Below, piece after piece: positions 39,001 to 49,431 of a stretch of DNA of 64,000 bases (its first letter is position 1; each line of letters opens with the position of its first letter). This stretch comes from Lutjanus erythropterus (Eukaryota > Chordata > Actinopteri > Lutjaniformes > Lutjanidae), in the NCBI GenBank assembly GCA_020091685.1, contig CM034613.1, positions 10,448,331-10,512,330 of the forward strand. Direction: 5' to 3'. A program made the position numbers and the translations under genes. The notes beneath the pieces are model-generated. The model worked only from the letters and a program-made list of their open reading frames with translations. It did not search any database and was not told the origin of the DNA.

Positions 39001-39520
39001 GAGAGAAAAACAATGTAAAAGATGTCACAAGAGAAAAATTGCCTTAAAAGACAAGACAAAAAGATATAACAAGATGAAAATGACACAACAAGCCGTAAAC
39101 AAGGTAAGAAGATGTAAAGGATGTAACAAGATGAAAACGAGACATAACAAGATGAAAAAGATGTTACAAGATGTGACACAATATACCAAGATGGAAAACA
39201 ACACGGCAAGACAAAAACAACATAAAAGACATAAAAAGACAAAAACAAATGAACAAGATGAAAATGAGATAATAAGACAGAAACAATGTAATGAGATGTA
39301 AACGACGCTAAAGACATAACAAGAAGAAAAAGACAACAAAGTGCAAAAATGTAGCAAGTCGAAAACAACATAACATAACAAGATGAAAAAGACTTAACAA
39401 GATGTAAACAGTGTAACAAATGTAAAAGCACGTAACAAGACAAAAATGATGGAACAACAACGTAACAAGATGTAAGAAAACAAAGCAGCTTAAAAGATGT
39501 AACAAGATGAAACAGACAAG
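39001..39520 (+). repeat. A-rich degenerate tandem array (AACAAGATGAAAA type)
   Basis: About 500 bp made of variants of AACAAGATGAAAA and AACAAGATGTAAA spaced by roughly 13-27 bp. The + strand is almost devoid of long T runs. Open frames of 100 (+) and 148 (-) codons are by-products of the repeat, with compositions of Lys/Asn/Met and Phe/Ser/Cys/Leu respectively. Confidence 0.8.
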
Positions 39521-39879
39521 AGAGGGAGACTCGACCGCGGAGAAAAGGTGAAGTTCAGTTAGCTTTGCACTGAAACCAGTGGTAGAAATGTCCCCAAGAG
39601 GACAACTTTTTACTTTTATCCTTTGAGTACATTTCAGAGCATGTTCTTTTTCAGTTTTACTTGTTCACTTTTTCCCTTTACTTTTTTGATTCACTTGACT
39701 AGTTTTCCTACAAAGCTAAAGAAACTGTAAAGAAAACGTATGAGTAGTGAAAAAAGATCCTCTCATCTCAGTAATTGACCAACATTTATAGCTGGTGGTG
39801 TTTGTGGGCGTGAAATATAAACCCTTGAATATTAAGATTCAAACCACACAAATAAAAGCAATTAGTGCTGTTTGTCTTT

Positions 39880-40200
39880 ATAGGGTCGTTTAATGAGAAG
39901 AAAATCCTTCCATCCCATTCTGCTGCCACCCCGCACCGTTTTATCTCTCAGAGCAGAAATGGCTTAAACAAACACGAGTGCAGCAGCAATTTGTCCCCGC
40001 GGTGAAAAGCAAAAGCCACAGCGGCGACATCTGTGCCTTAACTAGGCCTCCGCGGCGTGATCGCTCGCGAGTCTCCAGCCGTATCCGTGAAGAGGAGGGG
40101 TGGAGAATGTTTTACAGTCACAACACCAATTATAATCTACAGATGATGTGATTGGTCAGCTGGGACGCGCATGCACTCATCTCACAGGGCCGCATGTAGT
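39880..40200. promoter_or_regulatory. CpG-rich islet, possible regulatory element
   Basis: An otherwise AT-rich, CpG-poor region contains a cluster of CpG here (CCCCGCGGTG, CAGCGGCGAC, CTCCGCGGCG, GATCGCTCGCGAG). It lies about 5 kb upstream of the first coding exon, downstream of the candidate 5' exon. It could be an internal promoter, an enhancer or a conserved element; no TATA or initiator is obvious. Confidence 0.35.
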
Positions 40201-40302
40201 GTTTGTGTTGAAACTAATGAGCTGCATGTTTTCATGTCAGGTTTAAGACTGAAACTATGCGATTACCTCTGTTTCTCCAATTCTGTCTTCATCTAACTGT
40301 CC

Positions 40303-40353
40303 TCTTCTTCTTGTCTTCCTCCTCCTCCTCCTCCTCTTCCTCCTCTTCCTCCT

Positions 40354-40387
<34 letters not shown>

Positions 40388-40394
40388 CTCCTCT
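40303..40394 (+). repeat. (TCC)n / (TTC)n microsatellite
   Basis: Long pyrimidine trinucleotide run. The Glu-rich and Arg-rich minus-strand frames over it are artefacts. Confidence 0.95.
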
Positions 40395-40466
40395 CTGTGA
40401 TGTACTGCTGCTTTATCAGACCAGTTAAATGGCTCACCTGCAGCGCAGTTTAGTTTCCTCTGAGCT

Positions 40467-41191
40467 ACACTGTTAGAAATAAAGGTTCTAGATGGAACCA
40501 CTAAAAGGTTCTTCAGCTTGTACCCGTAGGAGAACTTTTTTTGGTTCTTAATAAAACATTTCATAAAACTTCAACGTGGAACTCGTTCAGAAAATTCTGT
40601 CTAGAACACAACATAAGGGTTACACTGAGAACCATCTGCAAAAGGTTTGACCACATATTAGAAGTTCTAGAGAGAACCAAGAACCCACTCAAGGGGTTCA
40701 ACCAAGAACCTTTTAATATTCCATGGTTTTTAATTAGAATCCACTCATAAGGTTCTAAAAAGAACCTTTTGGTATTTCAAGGGTTTATGCAGAATCTACT
40801 CTGGGGGTTCTACGGAGCCCCTTTTTATATTCCACAAGTTTTATCTAGAACCTACTCAGGGGGTTCAACTGAGAACCTTTTTATATTCTGAGGGTTTTAT
40901 CTAGAACCAGCTCACAAGGTTCTACCCTAACCTTTTGATATTCCAAGGGTTTTATCTAGAACCCGACTGGAGGGTTCTAGTGAGAACTCTTTAACATTTA
41001 AAGGGTTTTAACTAGAACCCACCCAAGGGGATCTACTGAGAACCCTTTTATATTATGGTACAAAGAACCTTTGACAAAAAAGCATTTCAACAATCCCTGA
41101 AGAACTCTTTTTTGAATAAAGGCAAATGGTTCTGGGTAGAACCTCAGCCCTTCAGGAAGAACCCTTTTGGAACCTTTATTTCTAAGAGTGT
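40467..41191 (-). mobile_element. GAACC-rich inverted-repeat element, copy 5 (complete, reversed)
   Basis: The termini ACACTGTTAGAAATAAAGG and CCTTTATTTCTAAGAGTGT are near-perfect inverted repeats. Internally about seven units of 57 bp (GGTTCTACTGAGAACC; TTTTATATTCC; GGGTTTTATCTAGAACC) run in the opposite direction to copies 1-4. Flanks CCTCTGAG (left, two bases away) and CCCCTGAG (right, adjacent) may be an 8-bp target duplication with one mismatch, which would suit a hAT-type element, but this is tentative. Confidence 0.85.
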
Positions 41192-41769
41192 CCCCTGAGT
41201 GAGAGGAGATGTCAGGAAGCAGCCTGTCTGTTACACACTGAGCACTGCAGGGATGATAAACACACACAAACAGATAATTCTTCATCGTTTGTTCTTACTT
41301 GATTTTCAAAGTGCAGGTTCACTGATTTTCAACCCAGACCTCATTATAATGTCGTTTGTCATTATTTAGAATCATGCAAACAGCAACCTCATTAGAGGCT
41401 TCAGTTTTAACCACACTGCTCGACTGTTTTATTGACATTATGCTGCACAAAGTCCTGTTTTTTCCAGCACAGACAGAGCCAAGACCAATGATCAATAAAT
41501 CCTGATAGAAAGAGTGGTGTGCACCCAACTTTTATTGTCTTAAGATATAGACGCCTCTGACTATACTGTTAGAAGAGGATTTATTCTGGCCCAGTGAAAA
41601 GCTGTGGCAGGCAGACTCTTCAAAACTAAAGTTGCTGATGAATCTGCATTGCGAATGATTGAAAATGGTCATTAAAATGCACTTTGTTAAGTAGCTTCAC
41701 ACTCAAACTCAAACGTGGTAAATATTAGTAGTATTAGTACTGACTGACTGGTGATTTAGTTATAACTGG

Positions 41770-41870
41770 ATTTCTGTGTAGCTAACATTATCAGTTGGTC
41801 TGTGTAGACAACATCAGTGGTTGGTCTGTTTAGCTAACATTAGCAGTTCATCTGTGAAGCAGCGTTTGCA
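41770..41870 (+). repeat. 26-bp minisatellite, about three units
   Basis: Units beginning AGTTGGTCTGTGTAG, GGTTGGTCTGTTTAG and AGTTCATCTGTGAAG, each spaced 26 bp, share the core of the 3295-3540 array. Confidence 0.75.
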
Positions 41871-43569
41871 CTTGGCCTTTTCTTGTAAAATCCTAAAATC
41901 TTGTGTGTACCGTACATGGCAGTATATCATTCTTTATGTCCAAATGCATTTTCTGCTAAATAATGCACATTTTTCCTCAATATATCTGTAATCTGATAGT
42001 CTTTTTTTCTTTAAATGTAGTGGAATACAGTTGCCTTTTTGGTATTTTATTTTATTTGTATTTTTTAATATTTTTTCTATTACATAATCCTTTTACATGT
42101 AATATGTTACTCCCCAATCCTGTACTTGGAATGCACAAACACAAAAACTGTTGTACATCCATCCGATGGCCCTAAAGGGGCCTCTATAAATGAACCTATC
42201 TGCTCATATGGGTTGTTTTGAAAAAGGCTGGAAATAATTTATTATTTTAACACTATTTTGTCATTTAGGTATGAGGATTTGTCGAAGATAACACAACATA
42301 TCTGCCCACACATGCATGAATAATTTGAATTAAGTATTGTGTTTTCACACAATCACACCTAGACATTTAATTTATGCACACACACACACAGTCATTTAAA
42401 CAAAAGCAAAACAGAGAGAAATGAATGCACTCAGATACACAGTGAGATACAACAGATTCACATTAAACAATACAAATGTTAGGATGCCCACACAGACTGG
42501 GAAAAAAAAACGCAAAGCAGAGCAGGGATTTTATTATTGTGCTTATAGCAATGAGAAAAATATGTACACACACATTGAAAGTGTCTATTGTACTCAGCTT
42601 GATACTATCGTCGACTCACCGCCCACTAAACTATCTCAGCTGGAGGCCTGAGTCCGTCTGGAGATGTGCTGGCTTTTCATCTCAAACACACACACACAGA
42701 CACAAACAGACATATGGACACAGAGCCACACACACACACACACAAAGAAAGAAATACACACACCCATTCACTTTTCATTCTTGAACATGTGCCTACACAC
42801 TTTAAAATACTGTATTGTTGGTTTTCACCATCTTTCATGCTCCGTCTGACTGTTTCTAACTTGCTAAGATATACATATACACACTCTCACACACACAAAC
42901 ACACATATACAGTACACTCTGACTCCTCCACGTATCCTTGAAGACATTTATGAGGCACTAAATCACCAAACCGTCTGAGTGGTAAGGGTAAATAGAGAGG
43001 ACAGCCAGTTCTTCTGCACACACACTGCAGTGTGAGGGTGTAAACATCAAAGCTTCTGTTTCATTTTATCTCTTTAGTTTATTTTAAGTGACTGTAGTGT
43101 TTGACACTGGTAGTCGTTCTTGCTCCCACACTTTTATTAAGAGTACAGACAATACCATAAATTAGTCTGGTAAAGAAAGAATCACTGTGAGGATGAAAGA
43201 AATAAAGAGGAGAAGAAGGAGAATTAAGTGTCTGCACTGATGGATAGCTGGAGTGGGAGGATGAGATGCAGGAAAAGTGGAAGGGAATATTTAAAAAAGT
43301 AAAAGAGGGAAGTTAGTGAGTAGAAAGTCAGGAAAGCAATAGGAAATTGAATAGAGATCCAAAGAAGTAATGAAGACAGCATGGAAAACAGGTGATTTAA
43401 CCAGCTGAAGAAATGGAAGACTGGAAGGATCAATGCATGCGTTGATGTTTTTAGGATGTTAAGAGACATTAACATATTAATGAGGATGGTTTGATTGATT
43501 AAAATGATGATGAATAAGTAGGACTGGGTCGCACCAGTGAACATTAATTTAGTCGAAGTTTCTAATCAG

Positions 43570-43735
43570 TGACCAGTTTTTTTAAAATGATTTTAAAATG
43601 AATTAATGTAGAATTAAAATTAACCAGTTTAGTAAATTCAAGGTTATTGATGTAAGCCGAAATTAAGGGTTTAATCACAGTGGAGATGCTTGCTTACCCA
43701 CATTAAAATAAATACATAAATAATAAGTTGTCAGG
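43570..43735. repeat. dispersed AT-rich repeat, copy 2
   Basis: Shares AACCAGTTTAGTAAATTCAA and GGAGATGCTTGCTTACCCA with the copy at 4600-4800. Confidence 0.55.
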
Positions 43736-44355
43736 ACTATTAAGTACATTGCTAGCTCAATAAGAAGTTAACAAAACTTCCAATTGTTTGCTGACTAAAA
43801 AGTTAGCCTAGTTAGCCTACTCATGTCTCTCTTTTCTCATCCTTTTAAGAAAAAATTGTGCCTGAATTAATGGAGCAATATGGCAAAATAATAGAAGATC
43901 TAAAAAAAAAAAAAAAACATACAACAGCACAGGAAAAAATGATTAGGAGCAACTGGCAGACAGTTTAAACAGATCAACAGGTTAAAGAAAGAAGAGATGC
44001 ATCATAAAATTCAATTTATTTGAGTTTTGCCCTTAACTTTATTTGAGGAACTATTATTTTACTTGATCCGTTTAAAAAAGGCAAACATCTTTCAAGCCTA
44101 AAGTATATACTGGATCACATTTTAAAAGTGGAGGTTAAAGTTTTGTTGCACAGAACCAAATTTAATTTAGTTTTAGAGAAAAAGCTCAACTGATATTCTT
44201 TATTTTAAGCTAGTCTTAAAGTTTTAAAGTTTTAATTTAAAGTTATTTGGGTTTAAAAATGAATCCTTCTCAGTGCAAGTTGAATACAATTTGTTCTAAC
44301 AGGAATTTCAAAAGAAATGATCTGATCTCTTGTTTTTCATTGGTTCCTTCTACAG

Positions 44356-45026
44356 ATCAACCTGATCATCAACTCTGACCTTAAAGAAGAAAAGTCCCTT
44401 GGATACATCCGACCAAAGCTGGTCGTCATCAACTGAATGCAGATAAAAGAACTGATTGGTACTTTCTGGCAAACTAGCTTGCAAAGATCTGGCAGCAGGA
44501 GCAGGCAGCAGCCATGGATATGAGTAAACCAACTCTCAGCTCTCAATTAGAGACTTGTAAACTCCCCGCTCCATCAAGAGGTGGATGTGACTGAAGACCA
44601 CAAAGCAACAGGGGAGGTTTTGGCTCAGTGGACACCTTGAGAACTCATTGCCAATGACTTATTGGCAAGAAATGGGAGATTTAAACTTCAGAGAACAATT
44701 TGAGGCTGTTTGCAGCTAGCAAGACTTTATTGGAGTAGAATCAGGAACACCTGTAGCTAGTCCCTCCCAATCCCCTCCTCCCTGTCACTCCTGTTCCCCA
44801 AAAACACTTCCTCCCTGTCTTTTTCCCTTCCCCAAAGTCTGTCCTTATTAATGGTTGGTAGAAATAATTCATTTTGGAAGATACACTTCACAGTTCTCAA
44901 GTCTCTCAATGTTGAGCAGATCTCTGTCTTTTCTTCAGAGATCCTTCTTTATCCCTCTGCTGGTGAAGAAGGTGAATTAAAACTCCCTCTTTCAACTTTC
45001 AGTAGGTTGTAGGGCAGGTCTTTGGG
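44356..45026 (+). other. possible 5' UTR sequence directly upstream of the htr2c start
   Basis: Several acceptor-like sites precede the start codon: ttccttctacag ending at 44355, tcttttcttcag ending at 44938, tttcaactttcag ending at 45002 and a weaker gggcag ending at 45017. The sequence between 44356 and 45002 shows no repeat I recognise and no long frame, so it could be 5' UTR contiguous with the coding exon or simply the end of an intron. If it is transcribed as UTR it contains a 26-codon upstream ORF at 44514-44594 with a strong initiation context. The 45002 site has the best combination of tract and position. Confidence 0.35.
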
Positions 45027-45441
45027 ATGGGCGGCCCAGCGAGGGCTCTTCTTGGAGGGTTCAGCACCACCACTTCTTCACTAGAGGTTGGAAGTCGGAT
45101 GGCTTGGCCAAGCAACAACCCCTTGGACCTCAACCAAACCCTGCCATGGGGACTAGGGCTTGGAGGCAGTGGTGGAGGCGCAGCAGCCATGAGCGCAGGT
45201 CTGGACAATTTTACCCAGAAGTCCGTCACGAGAGAGGTGATGAAAGAGAAAAACTGGCCGGCGCTGCTCATACTGGTCATCATCGCACTGACGATCGGTG
45301 GCAATATCCTTGTGATCCTGGCAGTGTCACTGGAGAAGAAGCTCCAAAATGCTACCAACTTCTTCCTGAGGTCACTGGCGGTGGCGGACATGCTCGTAGG
45401 CATCCTCGTCATGCCAATCTCCCTCATCAACATCCTCTATG
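45027..45441 (+). CDS. htr2c: 5-HT2C-like serotonin receptor, first coding exon (N-terminus, TM1, TM2)
   Basis: This exon encodes residues 1-138 plus the first base of codon 139 of a class A G protein-coupled receptor of the plasma membrane that binds serotonin; the 5-HT2 family normally signals through Gq and phospholipase C. The glycine-rich N-terminus (about 1-75) has N-glycosylation sequons at N36 (NQT) and N61 (NFT). TM1 (about 78-101) contains GGNILVI with N93 at 1.50. ICL1 reads [11 protein letters not shown]2 (about 112-135) contains LAVADML with D121 at 2.50, the sodium-site aspartate. The start ATG has G at -3 and G at +4. An in-frame TAG at 45003-45005, directly after a good acceptor (AG at 45001-45002), makes this the first usable start in the exon. 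The donor is gtgagt at 45442. The family call is near certain. Subtype 2C rests on the split codon completed in the next exon; NWPAL and TIGGNILVI also favour 2C, while [10 protein letters not shown] is 2A-like. Confidence 0.93.
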
Positions 45442-45824
45442 GTGAGTTTTGACGACCCACAAACACATTTGCTTTTGTTGACCTGCAAGATAGAACACAT
45501 TTGGTCAGTCTAAATCAAATGTCGCAATAATGGCGATTTTGAAATACTGTGCTATTGACAAGCCACTAATGTTATAATACTGAGGGACAGTCAAGAGAAA
45601 CTGTGAACTTTAAGCCTCATTCAAAGCCAAATAAATAATGAGAGTAGTAAGTTGTGGCTCTGCTGTATGTAAGTTTAATGGATGTGACCTGAAGATGATG
45701 ATATAGCTACGTGCGGAAAAGAAATGGTCACACTGCAGCATTGTGTACTATAACCAGCACCCAGCACCTGGCTTACTCAGACCATAAAGTTGCCAACTTG
45801 CCAATGACGTGAGAGCCACAAATA

Positions 45825-46100
45825 AAACTGCAGGCAGGTCAGTGTAGTACCTGAACTCTTTTACTATGAAGACAACCTGTTGTAACACATGCAAGATGTG
45901 TCTTGATATTGTCTTGCTGAAATAAGGAGGGACATCTCTGAAAAAGACGTTGTCTGGATGGCAGCATATGTTGCTCCATTTCTGGATGGTCTTTCTCTTT
46001 GCACAGTAGAATCTTAACTTGTATTTGTAGATGCAGCAACAAACTGACAGTGTGCATTCAGGAACATCAAATTGGCTAGCAGGTGACTCCTCTGTCCAAT
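45825..46100 (-). mobile_element. Tc1-like transposon remnant F, antisense, in the htr2c intron
   Basis: AGACGTTGTCTGGATGGCAG and CATATGTTGCTCCATTTCTG belong to the same family as remnants A-E. The antisense frame keeps EQHMLPSRQRLFQ and a FQQDN segment, the second catalytic Asp region of a Tc1-like transposase, followed by KRVQVL. It is a fragment only. Confidence 0.85.
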
Positions 46101-47294
46101 ACAATAACAGTTTTTTTTTTTTGTTTTTTTTTTACTTTCTTTAATCATAAAAAGACAGATACATGCCTATAAATCAATATTAAAACAATGATCACTGAAG
46201 ATTTCCACCCCTGATCCCACCCACCCACCAGCTGTTGCCAGCACACTGTGACATGTGCCCTGTCATTATTTCAAAACATTTTTCAGTGCAATTATTGGAA
46301 TAATTATTGCCTCTCTGAGACACTGCACGCTGTAATATTGCAAGCGATTCAAGAGCCGGAGGATGCCAACTTGATAATTGCAATATCATAGCAGCCATCA
46401 ACTGCTGTTCTTGCTTACAATATCCCTGCCAGGATTCTGCATGAACGCCCACATTAGTTTAATAGGATGTCAGTTGTTTCATGGCAGGCTGTGTGTTGAA
46501 TTTCTTTTCCAATGTTGAGTAAAAACATTAAATTAAGCAAAGGCTTCCTTCCTCCAACATTTCAGCCAGGACTCTACGTTAACGCCACAAAGCAGAGGTC
46601 CATTTCTCTGTGTACCTGAAAATGTCACCGTCACACAACTAATCACACTGATAGTCAGTGAGAGCCGGCCTTTGCAGTGACAGTAATCCTTGTGAATGCT
46701 CACATTTCTTACCTCTAAGACCTCAAAGCATTTTCTCATTAATGTTTCCAGGGTTTGTTTTTTGTTGTTTTTTTTTAGCTGATGTCACACCTGCAAGAAT
46801 TTGAAAGCTGCCTTTTTAAAAGCATTGCTGTTTTGAAAGAAAAGAGGCCATTTCGTTATTATAACATGGTCAGGGAGAAGATGTGTCAGAGCAGAGCTGC
46901 TGCTGAGTCTTCTAGCAAAGGTCTAAGGCTGGGTTCACACTATATGATATCAGCTCGATTATAACCCAATCTGGCAGATGTCAGGCATCAAGTCAGGAAC
47001 GACAATAGGCATCAGGCACGACTAGTTTTATCCCATGCAGTTTGTCCAGTCAGTTCTCATTCCCAACTCAACTGTTCAAGTCGGTCCTTTTCCTGTACTC
47101 ACAATGTGTTTGTTTTAGGTTCTCTTTGGATACAGACACATGTACTCAAAAATCACAAACACCTACAAAGTTCTCACTTTTAAAACAATTAGAATGCCAT
47201 TATTGTCACAGCATGGTTGTTATAGACCTTAAAACCAACAAGCACGTTTCAGCATCAAGCCTTAGTCAAAGACAAAGGTCAAAACAGTCAAGGA
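46101..47294. other. intronic, no confident feature
   Basis: T-rich tract at 46110-46140. A block at 46925-47045 (GGCTGGGTTCACACTATATG) resembles the end of a dispersed fish repeat but was not traced further. Confidence 0.45.
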
Positions 47295-47410
47295 GTTGAC
47301 ACCTGAAGAAGGCTTGGTGCCAAAATGTGTCATAATTTGTTTGACCATGCTGTCATAATAAAGGCATTTTATTTATTTATTTTTTTAAAAAAGAGTGCCT
47401 TGGAGTTTTT
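47295..47410 (+). repeat. retroelement-like tail
   Basis: ACACCTGAAGAAGGCTTGGT, GTGCCAAAATGTGTCA, AATAAAGGCATTTTATTTAT and GAGTGCCTTGGAGTTTTTTG together match a common fish retroelement end. The class was not determined. Confidence 0.5.
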
Positions 47411-47639
47411 TGTAATAAAAAAAAGTCTAGTATGTTTGAATTCTTTCATTCCACAATGAATTCCATGACATGATCAAAATGTTGATCAACAAGAGCACAG
47501 ACCAAAACCAAAGTGGAATGATATTATTAGTGCTGTGCAGGGGAACTGTGAAGCAGAGGAAAGATCACTGTTGTTTTTAGCTGCGACCAGCAGCTCTACA
47601 GGTCAGTCTGCTGGCAGGCTGAAATTTAGCTTGAAGTTC

Positions 47640-47870
47640 AAGTGTGCCTGTGTTTGTGCCCCTTGGCTAAAATAGGGGCATGGTAATGGGAGTCGCCCTT
47701 TCAAAAAGGCTCATAACTTCCAAATGGAGTCATAGACTTAAATAGAATTTATTGTAAGGGTTGGTCTTGAGCCAAAAGACAGCTCATTAGCTTTTCATGC
47801 CAACTGGCAAAAAGGGGGCATGACAATGGGAGTGGCCTATAACAAAAACACTGTAACTTCTAAATGGATT
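47640..47870 (+). repeat. two diverged tandem units of about 140 bp
   Basis: The phrase GGGGCATGGTAATGGGAGTC (47674) recurs as GGGGCATGACAATGGGAGTG (47815), each followed by a TAACTTCYAAATGGA phrase, so the two units are diverged duplicates. Confidence 0.7.
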
Positions 47871-49135
47871 CATGTCACACTCCTGCCACACAGGAGCTCC
47901 TGCTATATATTCATATTATAGTTATGCCCTGCTCCCTACATGTAAGCCATGCTCCTTACATACTGTATCTCATGAACCATCACAGAGTGTTGCAGCAGGC
48001 ATCACTGGACCTGGCAGCCAGTTCCTTTTTTCAAAGGTGTGACTTAGTACCAGTCCTTATACTTAAGCCATGGAGGCCAAGTAGTGATGAAGAATTAGAG
48101 AATTAGTTGAAAAAAGTTTTAAAACTAAGGGGAATGACTGCAGTGCCAGGTGATAATTCTCTGTGGCTTTGTCACATTACATTTTGTAATTTTATCCATT
48201 ATTAATTTAAAACTATTGATACATGCAGTTTTAAGTGGTCAAATAATCAATACAAACAATTTTCTATATACTGGACAATAATGGGAATAAAACTTTTAAT
48301 CAACAAGATCATGCTCCAGACAAGTGAGCATCCAAACTTTCATATTAAACATAGTTAAACATTGTTATGGTAAAAATCTTGATTATATCTGCTTTTAAAA
48401 AACACTGAAAACCCTAATTATCTACACAGAAATCCTAATGTGGTTCATTTGATTCGTCATTTGTCTGTGAGTGTGTGAGAACATGAGGGCAGAGGATGAC
48501 AGAACAGACGTCATTCTGCTCTGCTCACAGCACGGACAGATGAATATTCATATGTTGATGTTGCTATTTTCATAACAGGCCAAAAAATTTTGAAAATACA
48601 TGTTAAGCCTCAGCTGGTGCAGGAGGATTTAATTCAGACTGTCGGCGTCTGACAGTGACGCTGATGTGAGAGGTCTCTTCGGTTATCAGTCAGTGTCACA
48701 CGTGTGGTCATTTTGTATCTCTCTCTGAGCAAACATTTTTATTAACTGAGATTGGGTGCAAACAGTGATGGCATATGAGCCAAACAGTTTTGCCTGGGAG
48801 GAGAGTGTGTGCCATTTTAGCGGTGTGGCAGCAGAGAAAGTCAACAGAGATGGTATCATGACAAGCCGAAAATGTTTTCAATTAGAGTCGGATTCCCAGG
48901 TTTTTTAAGCCCATCAACACTAATGTATTTTACCAAGACAATTTTTCTCAAAAGGCAGCAGAATATTTAACTGCTAATTTAAACACAGCCCTGAGCACAA
49001 CTTGTTTCTTTGGCTCTATGACATGCAGCTGCTGGTCTATCAACATGTATTGATAATACAATACAGTATTACATAGTGTTCAGATCAGGAGAAGAATATT
49101 TTACACAAGCTGTGTTGAAGAAGAAGGTATATATT

Positions 49136-49431
49136 ATTAATCCCTTTGGGGATTTTTTATTTTTTACCCTGTTGTACATTGTTTATACATTCACAGACCC
49201 GAAACACACACACATGTAGACACACAGAGAGATGTCAGAGTGAGGGGGCTGCATACATGCATGTAGTCAGGCGCCCTGAGCAGTTAGGTGTTCAGTGTTT
49301 GCACCTTGGCGGTGCCCAGGAGGTGAATGGACACCTCTCCAGCTACCAGTCCACTCTCTGTTGGTCCATGCAGGACTTAAACAGATGACCCTTCAGTTCC
49401 CTGCCATCCCAGTGAACACAAGTGCTTAGGG
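49136..49431 (-). mobile_element. SINE-like repeat, antisense
   Basis: ATTAATCCCTTTGGGGATTT opens it; the later wording GCGGTGCCCAGGAGGTGAAT, CACCTCTCCAGCTACCAGTC and GTCCATGCAGGACTTAAAC is the reverse complement of the SINE family seen at 3788-3945. The antisense end keeps only weak A/B-box resemblance. Confidence 0.7.

Larger units (their letters stand above)
41192..44355. other. non-coding with scattered repeats
   Basis: Contains 26-bp minisatellite units at 41770-41870, CA-rich patches at 42375-42400 and 42680-42760, a purine-rich block at 43170-43440, a dispersed repeat at 43570-43735 and an A-run near 43902. No gene supported. Confidence 0.5.

Noticed and set aside
38997..39443. 148-codon minus-strand open frame, the longest uncharacterised but one in the window
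   Set aside because: It is the complement of the AACAAGATG tandem array; the composition is Phe/Ser/Cys/Leu repeats without any domain.
45104..45445. 113-codon frame overlapping the receptor exon in another frame
   Set aside because: Shadow of the receptor reading frame, which carries all the family motifs.
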